A DNA stretch of 20,102 nt from CAZQDP01 sp964592375 (GTDB taxonomy: Bacteria > Bacillota > Clostridia > RUG12999). The translations under genes were made by a program, and so were the position numbers. This document shows, one piece after another, positions 13,618-20,102 of the stretch (within the stretch, counting starts at the first letter, position 1; each line of letters begins with the position of its first letter). Location of the stretch: assembly GCA_964592375.1 (NCBI GenBank), contig CAZQDP010000044.1, forward strand, positions 1 through 20,102, in the 5' to 3' direction. The notes beneath the pieces are model-generated. The model was not told the DNA's origin, made no database searches, and saw only the letters and a list, made by a program, of their open reading frames with translations.

Positions 13618-14772
13618 ATGAAAAAAATTAGTATTCTGGGCAGTACCGGCTCTATCGGTCGACAGGCACTTGAAGTTTGCGACATTCAAGGAAATATTGA
13701 AATTACTGCTCTTTGCGCATATAGCAATATTGCTCTATTGGAAAAGCAAATTCGAAAATATCTCCCTCGCATTGCGGTGCTCATGGATAAGCAGGCTGCG
13801 GCGGAGCTGAAAACAAAGGTTGCCGATTTGCCCGTGAAGGTAATGGAGGGAATGGAAGGCTTTTGCTATGCCGCATCCATGCCGGAAGCGGATATGGTGC
13901 TCACGGCGGTTGTTGGCGTTTGCGGACTTTTACCTACCATAAAAGCCATTGAGGCAGGCAAGGACATTGCTCTTGCGAACAAGGAAACCTTGGTGGCGGG
14001 TGGTAGCATTGTCACAGCCCTTGCGAAGAAAAATAAGGTTGCTATCCTGCCGGTGGACAGTGAGCATTCGGCGGTATTTCAATGCATGCAGCATCAAGTA
14101 ACGGCAGAAAAAATTCTGCTGACCGCATCGGGCGGTCCATTTTTTGGATATACCAAACAAATGCTTGAGAAAGTGAGCATAGCGGATGCACTGCGGCACC
14201 CTAATTGGACCATGGGCAATAAAATTACGATAGACAGTGCAAGCCTGATGAACAAAGGGTTAGAGGTGATAGAAGCGTGCCATTTGTTTGATGTGGATAT
14301 CTCGCGAATAGAGGTTGTGGTGCACCGGCAAAGCATGATTCATTCCATGGTGCAGTTTGCAGATCACTCCGTTTTGGCACAGCTCTCAAAGCCGGATATG
14401 AAGCTACCTATCGGCTATGCATTTTCGTATCCTGAAAGGGCATATGCAGGGACTGAGCAGATCGATTTTGCGACAATCGGATCACTGACTTTTGAAAAAC
14501 CAGATATGGAGGTATTCCCTTGCCTTTCTCTTGCATATGAGGCGGGCAAACAAGGTGGCACCATGCCGGCGGTATTAAACGGTGCGAATGAAGCAGCGGT
14601 GGAGCTTTTTTTAGGAGGCCACATGAAGTTCTGTCAAATTCCGGAATTCATAGAATATGCCATGGATGCACATCATAGTATTAAAATTCCTACGCTTGAA
14701 GATATTTTGGAGAGTGACAGGCAGGCAAGAGAACTGGTGACAAAAAGGTTTCAGGAAAGGCTTGGTGGATAA
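13618..14772 (+). CDS. dxr: 1-deoxy-D-xylulose 5-phosphate reductoisomerase
   Basis: Converts DXP to 2-C-methyl-D-erythritol 4-phosphate with NADPH, the committed step of the MEP isoprenoid pathway, and so feeds the neighbouring uppS. 384 residues, normal length. Visible: NADPH-binding ILGSTGSIGRQALEV at the N-terminus, ALANKETLVAGG, metal/substrate-binding PVDSEHSAVFQ, LTASGGPF, the HPNWTMGNKITIDSASLMNK motif, and GLEVIEACHLF with the second metal-binding Glu. AAGGTGAGG lies just before the ATG, 14 nt after cdsA. Its stop codon abuts the rseP ATG. Confidence 0.97.
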   Translation: MKKISILGSTGSIGRQALEVCDIQGNIEITALCAYSNIALLEKQIRKYLPRIAVLMDKQAAAELKTKVADLPVKVMEGMEGFCYAASMPEADMVLTAVVGVCGLLPTIKAIEAGKDIALANKETLVAGGSIVTALAKKNKVAILPVDSEHSAVFQCMQHQVTAEKILLTASGGPFFGYTKQMLEKVSIADALRHPNWTMGNKITIDSASLMNKGLEVIEACHLFDVDISRIEVVVHRQSMIHSMVQFADHSVLAQLSKPDMKLPIGYAFSYPERAYAGTEQIDFATIGSLTFEKPDMEVFPCLSLAYEAGKQGGTMPAVLNGANEAAVELFLGGHMKFCQIPEFIEYAMDAHHSIKIPTLEDILESDRQARELVTKRFQERLGG

Positions 14773-15816
14773 ATGAGTGCTTTTATTACGGTGATTACAA
14801 CCATTTTGGTTTTTATGGCGATTATATTAATACATGAGCTGGGTCATTTTACGGCGGCGAAGCTGCTGGGGGTGAAGGTTCATGAATTTTCCGTGGGAAT
14901 GGGCCCTGTGTTATATAAAAGACAAAAAGGGGAAACCCAATATGCCGTAAGGGCACTGCCTATTGGTGGCTTTGTTCGCTTGGAGGGAGAGGATGAGCAC
15001 TCTGAAGACGAGAGGTCAATGAGTCGCAAGCCCGTGTGGGCGAGGCTGATTATTGTATCTGCCGGTGCCATTGTAAATATTATATGCGGCCTCATTATTT
15101 TTCTGATTATTTTTATGCAGGTACCGCAAATGCCTACCATGACGATAGAACAAACTATGCAGGGTTCTCCCGCCTATGATATGCTCCTTGCCGGAGATAA
15201 AATTGTGGCTATTGACCATACCAGGGTTTGGTATTATAAGGATTTGATGTTTCAGTTGGCACAAAAAGGCAGTAATGCCTCCAATATTACGGTTGTGAGG
15301 GATGGAAAAACCCTTGATTTTCAAGTCACCCCCATGCTCACCGAGGTAAAACAGGAAGGAGAAAGCCCCTACAAGCTTGGCATACTGTTTGGACAGGTGA
15401 AGATGACACCGCTGAGGGCCATTCAATATGGTATATTTGAAACACTGTTTATCATTCGTCTTGTACTCTTCTCCCTCTTTATGCTCATCACCGGTAAGGT
15501 CGCTGTGACGCAGCTTGCAGGCCCGGTGGGAACGAGCACCGCGATTGGAGAAGCTGCAAAGAGAGGGTTTGGGGATTTACTCAATATTGCCGCGCTTTTA
15601 TCTGTGAATGTTGGAATTTTTAACATCATTCCGCTGCCGGCGCTAGATGGCGGCAGGATATTCTTTATGCTCATCGAGCTGGTAAGGGGGAAACCCATCA
15701 ATCCGGAAAAGGAAGGGACCATCCATTTTGTGGGACTGGTGCTTCTTTTGGCCTTGATGGTGGTTGTGACTTCTTCTGATATCTATAAATTGGTCATGGG
15801 AGTTGTCGGAAAATGA
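14773..15816 (+). CDS. rseP: site-2 family intramembrane zinc metalloprotease
   Basis: RseP/RasP/SpoIVFB-like protease that cleaves substrates such as anti-sigma factors and signal-peptide remnants within the membrane. 347 residues, shorter than E. coli RseP (450) because it has one PDZ domain rather than two. The first membrane segment carries HELGH at residues 21-25, with His21, Glu22 and His25 as catalytic residues. A second segment follows (LIIVSAGAIVNIICG onward), then a PDZ domain at about 120-205. The third segment ends in NIIPLPALDGGR with the conserved LDG zinc-ligand Asp, and a last segment lies near the C-terminus. The ATG directly follows the dxr stop, and the TGA stop overlaps the aroE ATG. 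Confidence 0.95.
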   Translation: MSAFITVITTILVFMAIILIHELGHFTAAKLLGVKVHEFSVGMGPVLYKRQKGETQYAVRALPIGGFVRLEGEDEHSEDERSMSRKPVWARLIIVSAGAIVNIICGLIIFLIIFMQVPQMPTMTIEQTMQGSPAYDMLLAGDKIVAIDHTRVWYYKDLMFQLAQKGSNASNITVVRDGKTLDFQVTPMLTEVKQEGESPYKLGILFGQVKMTPLRAIQYGIFETLFIIRLVLFSLFMLITGKVAVTQLAGPVGTSTAIGEAAKRGFGDLLNIAALLSVNVGIFNIIPLPALDGGRIFFMLIELVRGKPINPEKEGTIHFVGLVLLLALMVVVTSSDIYKLVMGVVGK

Positions 15817-16640
15817 CGAATGCAAAAACACAGCTGTTTGCCGTGCTTGGGCACCCCATAGAGCACACCTTGTCTCCTCAGCTGCACAGCAAGTTGCTTG
15901 AAATCAGCGGCTATAATGGCATTTATATTGCATTTCATACAACGCAGGTAGAGTTATCCGCAGATGTGGCCTTTTTATCTAGGAGGGCTAGAGGATTTAA
16001 CTGCACCCTGCCTCACAAGCAAGCCATTATTCCGCTACTTGAGGAGATAGATGAGGCGGCAAAATTTTGCGGCAGTGTGAATACCGTGCTATGCGACGAA
16101 GGCAAGCTCTACGGGACCAGTACGGACGGCGCAGGGCTTATGCGCGCGCTTGGTGCAGAAGATATGGCACCCCATGGTAAACGGGTGCTGATTACCGGCG
16201 CAGGCGGCGTAGCGAGGGTGGCGGCGTATGAATGTGCGCTTGTCGGAGCGGAGATTACCATCGCTGCAAGGCGCAAAGAGTCTGCTCTTTCACTCTGCTA
16301 CGACGTAATGGGTAGCATCAAGGGGGCAAAGGCCACGGCATGTGGCTTAGAGAATATTGTAGGCACATATGACCTATTCATACAATGCACACCGGTTGGG
16401 ATGTATCCGAATGTAAATCAAATGCCGGTGGATGAAAAAACGGCTCGCAGTATACCACTTGTATTCGACACCATATACAACCCCTACTGTACGCAATTAT
16501 TGCAGACTGCCAAAGTAGCCGGGGCGAAGGTGGCAAATGGTCTTGGTATGCTAATTTATCAGGGTGTTGCCGCCCAAGAAATATGGACAGGCCATCGCTT
16601 TTTGGACAAAGATATAAAGGAGATTGCAAAAAGCTTATGA
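15813..16640 (+). CDS. aroE: shikimate dehydrogenase (NADP+)
   Basis: Reduces 3-dehydroshikimate to shikimate. 275 residues, normal size. The N-terminal substrate domain has LGHPIEHTLSPQLHS and FNCTLPHKQAI with the catalytic Lys. Next come GSVNTVL and GTSTDGAGLMRAL, with the catalytic Asp kept although the usual NTD reads STD. The NADP Rossmann motif is ITGAGGVARVAA. The C-terminal NGLGMLIYQGVAAQEIW is typical. The gene overlaps rseP by ATGA, an unusual junction that joins the shikimate genes to the envelope operon, and it overlaps aroK in the same way. Confidence 0.95.
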   Translation: MTNAKTQLFAVLGHPIEHTLSPQLHSKLLEISGYNGIYIAFHTTQVELSADVAFLSRRARGFNCTLPHKQAIIPLLEEIDEAAKFCGSVNTVLCDEGKLYGTSTDGAGLMRALGAEDMAPHGKRVLITGAGGVARVAAYECALVGAEITIAARRKESALSLCYDVMGSIKGAKATACGLENIVGTYDLFIQCTPVGMYPNVNQMPVDEKTARSIPLVFDTIYNPYCTQLLQTAKVAGAKVANGLGMLIYQGVAAQEIWTGHRFLDKDIKEIAKSL

Positions 16641-17185
16641 GAAGAATTGCTTTGATTGGGTTTATGGGATGCGGAAAAACGACTGTGGGTCAATTGATAT
16701 CTGAAGAGCAACAGATTGCCCTTCTGGATACCGATGCGCTGGTCGCTGAAAAAACAGGGATGAATATTGCAGAACTATTTGGAAAGTACGGCGAGGCATA
16801 TTTTCGGCAAACAGAGCATGAGGTGTTAGAAGAAATATCAAAAATGCAGGATGTGGTTGTGTCTACCGGTGGCGGCATTGTACTTAATAGTGAAAATAGG
16901 GAGCTATTAAAAGCCCAGTTTACGGTCTTTTTTCTTCATCTTCCTATTGAGGTGATGATAGATAGGATTCAGGGGGATACCTCACGTCCCGTGGCTGCCG
17001 GCAAGAGCACGCAAGAATTGAAAGCGGTATATTACAGCAGGTTGCCATTATACATAGAAACTGCAGATTATATTGTATCACCTAAGGATAATACCTCCGA
17101 AGAGGCATGCAAGATAATGAAAGAATTATTGGTTTGTGAGTTTAGCTTTTTAGAGAATAATTTCATTGGCGGAGAAAAATCATGA
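16637..17185 (+). CDS. aroK: shikimate kinase
   Basis: ATP-dependent 3-phosphorylation of shikimate. 182 residues from the ATG at 16637. Visible: the Walker A GFMGCGKTTVG, LDTDALVAEKTG with the Mg2+/substrate Asp, FGKYGEAYFRQTE with the shikimate-binding Arg, STGGGIV, the lid QGDTSRPVA, and the C-terminal SRLPLYIETADYIV. The frame is open 18 codons further upstream to 16583, but that stretch lies within the end of aroE and does not resemble the family. The ATG at 16637 forms an ATGA overlap with the aroE stop and AAAGGAG (16616-16622) precedes it. It overlaps aroB at the other end. Confidence 0.96.
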   Translation: MRRIALIGFMGCGKTTVGQLISEEQQIALLDTDALVAEKTGMNIAELFGKYGEAYFRQTEHEVLEEISKMQDVVVSTGGGIVLNSENRELLKAQFTVFFLHLPIEVMIDRIQGDTSRPVAAGKSTQELKAVYYSRLPLYIETADYIVSPKDNTSEEACKIMKELLVCEFSFLENNFIGGEKS

Positions 17186-18243
17186 AAACATTAAGCGTTA
17201 ATATTCCCGAAAAGGAATACGACATTATTATTGAAAAAGGCTGTATTGCCAAAACGGGCGAATATATCAAAGCACGGTTTAGTAAAGGGAAATGCGCACT
17301 AATCACGGATGAAAACGTCGGCGCACTTTATGCAGATGCCGTTATAAAAAGTTTGCGTGCAAAGGGCTTTGAGGTATTTCTTTTTGCGATAAAGCCCGGA
17401 GAGCCCTCAAAAAGCATGGAGACCTTACAGCAGATATGTGCATTTTTGGCTTGCAGTGGCATAAACCGCGGCGATTTTCTGGTAGTCCTTGGTGGCGGCG
17501 TGACCGGTGATATTGCAGGCTTTGCCGCTTCGGTATTTTTGCGTGGTATTCCCTTTGTGCAAATTCCTACTTCCCTCTTAGCGCAGATAGACTCATCGGT
17601 AGGGGGAAAGGTGGCGGCGGATATTCCCGAGGGAAAGAACCTTGTGGGGAGTTTTCATCATCCTTCCTTAGTGCTAATCGATCCGGACGTGCTCCATACA
17701 CTGCCGAGGATGTATTTTGAAGATGGGATGGCAGAGGCAATTAAATACGGTTGTATTAAGGATGCTTCTCTCTTTTCGTTTTTACTTGAGTCGGAGGAAA
17801 ATACGCTATGGGAGCATATGGAAGAGGTTATATTCACCTGCGTGAATATTAAGCGACAGGTGGTGGAAATGGATGAAAAGGACAAGGGTGAGCGAATGCT
17901 ACTCAACTTTGGGCATACCGCAGGTCATGGGATTGAAAAGTTTTATCATTATGAGGGAATTGCTCATGGGCAGGCAATTGCCATGGGCATAGCACTCTTT
18001 ACACAAAAAAGTGAAAAAATAGGGTTTACCGCGGCTGGTACATATGAAAAGCTTTTGACAGTGCTAAAAAAATATTCTCTGCCGAGTAAGGTTCCGGAGG
18101 AAGTTGTGCCACAGCTTGCCTTGCTATGCGCAGGGGACAAAAAGAACATTGGGAAAACCATCCATTTGATACTCATAAGCAAAATTGGATGTGGGTGCCT
18201 GTATCCCATTGAATATTCTGAGTTTGAGGAGTTTTTAAAATAA
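17182..18243 (+). CDS. aroB: 3-dehydroquinate synthase
   Basis: NAD+-dependent cyclisation of DAHP to 3-dehydroquinate, the second step of the shikimate pathway. 353 residues, typical. Key stretches: LGGGVTGDIAGFAASVFLRG for NAD binding, PTSLLAQIDSSVGGKVA, GKNLVGSFHHP, DGMAEAIKYGCI with the zinc-ligand Glu, LNFGHTAGHGIE with a zinc His, and HGQAIAMGIAL with the last zinc His. The start overlaps the aroK stop as ATGA, with GGAG shortly upstream. aroA begins at the nucleotide after its stop. Confidence 0.97.
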   Translation: MKTLSVNIPEKEYDIIIEKGCIAKTGEYIKARFSKGKCALITDENVGALYADAVIKSLRAKGFEVFLFAIKPGEPSKSMETLQQICAFLACSGINRGDFLVVLGGGVTGDIAGFAASVFLRGIPFVQIPTSLLAQIDSSVGGKVAADIPEGKNLVGSFHHPSLVLIDPDVLHTLPRMYFEDGMAEAIKYGCIKDASLFSFLLESEENTLWEHMEEVIFTCVNIKRQVVEMDEKDKGERMLLNFGHTAGHGIEKFYHYEGIAHGQAIAMGIALFTQKSEKIGFTAAGTYEKLLTVLKKYSLPSKVPEEVVPQLALLCAGDKKNIGKTIHLILISKIGCGCLYPIEYSEFEEFLK

Positions 18244-19494
18244 ATGAACATTGAATTAATGCCGAAACGATTAGAGGGGAGCGTTTCTGTGCCGGCTTCT
18301 AAAAGCTGTATGCACAGAGGTATTATTTGTGCTGCGCTCTGCGCTGGGACAAGCGAGATTTCGCCTAGCGTCTTATCCGCGGATATTGAGGCTACCTTGG
18401 CAGCCGTAGAAGCCTTGGGTGCCAAAGTGCAAATTGAGGAAGAGAAAATTATCATTCGGGGAATTGCTAGTACGCCTGTGCAAGGCGTAACCATTGATGC
18501 GCATGAATCCGGCTCTACCCTGCGATTTTTGATCCCCATTGCATGCGCTTTGGGGGTCTGCGCCGAGTTTATTGGGAGGGGCAAACTACCCGGGAGGCCT
18601 ATCGGTACTTATGCTAAGCTTTTACCTGCAAAGGGTATTACAATATCCACCAAAGAGGGATTGCCTTTTTCGGTTTCGGGCAAATTGGAATGTGGCTCAT
18701 ACGCTGTGGAAGGGCATATCAGCTCACAGTTCATAACAGGCCTTTTACTTGCTCTGCCGCTGTGCGACGGGCAGAGCATCATTGAAATTACAACAGAGCC
18801 GCAGTCCGTGCCCTATATTGATATTACGTTGAGTATCATGGAAAAATTCGGGATTGCATGCATCAATGAGAATTATAGAAAAATAATCGTACCGGCAGGA
18901 AAATACCAAAGCACCGCGTATCATGCCGAAAAGGATTGGTCACAAGCTGCATTTTGGCTTGTGGCGGGTGCCATCGGCGATGGGGACATTTGGTGTGAGG
19001 GACTCAGTAGCAAGAGCTTTCAAGGGGATCGCGAAATTCTTGATATTTTAAAGCGTTGTGGTGTTAAAGTCGAACACATGGAAGAAAAAGGTATTCGTGC
19101 AGTGGGTGGGCAATACGGCGGCATCACAGTGGACGCACGGCATATTCCGGACTTGGTGCCCATCTTGGCAGTACTTGGATCCTTGTGCGACGGTCGGTTT
19201 GAAATTATAGGTGCAGAAAGACTACGCATCAAGGAAAGCGACCGTCTTTGTGCCATTGCCACAGAGCTTGGCAAATTGGGTGCCGATATTAAGGAAACGG
19301 AGGATGGTCTTATCATTCATGGAAAAAAACAGCTTGAGGGTGGTAAGGTATTTGGACACAACGACCACCGCATTGTGATGGCCCTTGCAGTGGCGGCTAC
19401 GCGTTGCAAAAACAAAGTTGTCATAGAAGGCGCTGAGGCGGTGAATAAATCATATCCGGAATTCTTCGAGCATTACAGGAGGTTGACAGTATGA
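18244..19494 (+). CDS. aroA: 3-phosphoshikimate 1-carboxyvinyltransferase (EPSP synthase)
   Basis: Transfers the enolpyruvyl group of PEP to shikimate 3-phosphate. 416 residues, normal. Visible: VPASKSCMHR with the conserved Lys-Ser and Arg, HESGSTLRFLIPIA, LPGRPIG, GHISSQFITGLLLALPL, IPDLVPILAVLG with the catalytic Asp, RIKESDRLCAIATEL with the Lys and Glu-Ser-Asp-Arg of the PEP site, and HNDHRIVMALAVAA. The motif at the first glycine-rich loop is the ESGSTLRF form rather than the enterobacterial NAGTAMRP form. It abuts aroB without a gap and overlaps aroC by ATGA. Confidence 0.96.
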   Translation: MNIELMPKRLEGSVSVPASKSCMHRGIICAALCAGTSEISPSVLSADIEATLAAVEALGAKVQIEEEKIIIRGIASTPVQGVTIDAHESGSTLRFLIPIACALGVCAEFIGRGKLPGRPIGTYAKLLPAKGITISTKEGLPFSVSGKLECGSYAVEGHISSQFITGLLLALPLCDGQSIIEITTEPQSVPYIDITLSIMEKFGIACINENYRKIIVPAGKYQSTAYHAEKDWSQAAFWLVAGAIGDGDIWCEGLSSKSFQGDREILDILKRCGVKVEHMEEKGIRAVGGQYGGITVDARHIPDLVPILAVLGSLCDGRFEIIGAERLRIKESDRLCAIATELGKLGADIKETEDGLIIHGKKQLEGGKVFGHNDHRIVMALAVAATRCKNKVVIEGAEAVNKSYPEFFEHYRRLTV

Positions 19495-20102
19495 GCTCGG
19501 TATGGGGAAATCACATCAAGTTATCTATTTTCGGGGAGTCTCACGGCAAGGGAATTGGCGTAGTGATCGATGGACTGCCGGCAGGTTTTAAAATTGATAT
19601 GGAGGACATTGCGTTTCAGCAAAAGCGCCGTGCACCGGGGAGAGATGCGTATTCGACCCCGCGCGCGGAGATGGACGCACCTCAAATATTATCCGGTATA
19701 TACAAGGGCCATACCACGGGGGAGCCTCTTTGCGCCTTGATTGCCAATACCAATGTAAAATCAAAAGATTATGCATCGCTATCTTCTGTTTTGCGACCCG
19801 GTCACAGCGACTTTGCCGCCTATATTAAATTCAAAGGATTTCATGACCCAAGAGGCGGAGGACATTTTTCGGGAAGGCTGACTGCACCCTTGGTATTTGC
19901 CGGCAGTGTATGCCGCCAGCTTTTGATAAAAAAAGGTATTGAGGTGTTTGCGCATATCCATTCCATTCAAAATATTGAAGATGAAACTTTTGATAAGGTT
20001 TGTCCAAATATTCCGATGCTTCGCACCATCGCGGGTAAGGATTTTCCTGTCATTAATGAATATGCCGGTGAGCTGATGAAAAAATGCATTGATGAGGCGC
20101 GC
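19491..20102 (+). CDS. aroC: chorismate synthase (partial, C-terminus beyond window)
   Basis: Last step of the shikimate pathway: FMN-dependent 1,4-elimination of EPSP to chorismate. The first 204 codons are present with no stop before the right edge; the family is usually 350-390 residues. Signatures: SIFGESHGKGIGVVIDGLP, QKRRAPGRDAYSTPR, RPGHSDFAAYIK with the catalytic His, and DPRGGGHFSGRLTAPLV. AGGAGG lies just before the ATG, which overlaps the aroA stop. It completes aroE-aroK-aroB-aroA-aroC in one coupled string; DAHP synthase and aroD/aroQ are not seen in the window. Confidence 0.96.
   Translation, partial: MSSVWGNHIKLSIFGESHGKGIGVVIDGLPAGFKIDMEDIAFQQKRRAPGRDAYSTPRAEMDAPQILSGIYKGHTTGEPLCALIANTNVKSKDYASLSSVLRPGHSDFAAYIKFKGFHDPRGGGHFSGRLTAPLVFAGSVCRQLLIKKGIEVFAHIHSIQNIEDETFDKVCPNIPMLRTIAGKDFPVINEYAGELMKKCIDEAR

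Noticed and set aside
16583..16636. 18-codon N-terminal extension of AroK
   Set aside because: It lies wholly inside the aroE coding end; the ATG at 16637 gives the standard kinase start and an ATGA overlap like those of neighbouring genes.

Overview
The window looks like chromosomal core-metabolism DNA from an anaerobic Firmicute, most likely a member of the Clostridia. The evidence is the short LeuC/LeuD isomerase type, a long (R)-citramalate synthase, the Bacillota-style order rpsB-tsf-pyrH-frr-uppS-cdsA-dxr-rseP, AT-rich intergenic DNA, strong AGGAGG ribosome binding sites and several GTG/TTG starts. I cannot name a genus. I see no mobile elements, CRISPR array, tRNA or rRNA. Coding density is high, with two divergent blocks of genes.

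Left block, minus strand, 8427 down to 1: a branched-chain amino acid operon in transcription order leader peptide - ilvB - ilvN - ilvC - ilvD - cimA - leuC - leuD (leuD runs off the left edge). CimA makes citramalate from pyruvate and acetyl-CoA. LeuCD (with a LeuB outside the window) would convert it to 2-oxobutyrate, and IlvBN, IlvC and IlvD then build isoleucine and valine. No threonine dehydratase gene is present, so isoleucine probably comes from the citramalate route. The operon has a textbook promoter (TTGACA, 17 bp, TATACT). Its ~190-nt leader encodes an unannotated 42-residue peptide with runs of Ile and Val codons, followed by an intrinsic terminator. I can draw three mutually exclusive helices (1:2, 2:3, 3:4), the layout of a classical ribosome-mediated attenuator.

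Centre, 8127-8746: a 620-bp divergent regulatory region. It holds the attenuator, two outward-facing promoters, an AT-rich spacer with a 13-bp inverted repeat, and a structured rpsB leader.

Right block, plus strand, 8606 to 20102: translation genes (rpsB, tsf, pyrH, frr), then envelope/isoprenoid genes (uppS, cdsA, dxr, rseP), then the shikimate pathway (aroE, aroK, aroB, aroA, aroC; aroC runs off the right edge). From uppS on, genes abut or overlap by ATGA, so the aro genes are translationally coupled to rseP. Hairpins after tsf and after frr probably adjust read-through inside this long transcription unit.

Points most worth a second look: the ilv attenuator; a Cys-to-Tyr change at a predicted Fe-S ligand of LeuC; a ketol-acid reductoisomerase lacking the usual NADPH-binding Arg; and a terminator lying inside what a naive start call would make the N-terminus of UppS.
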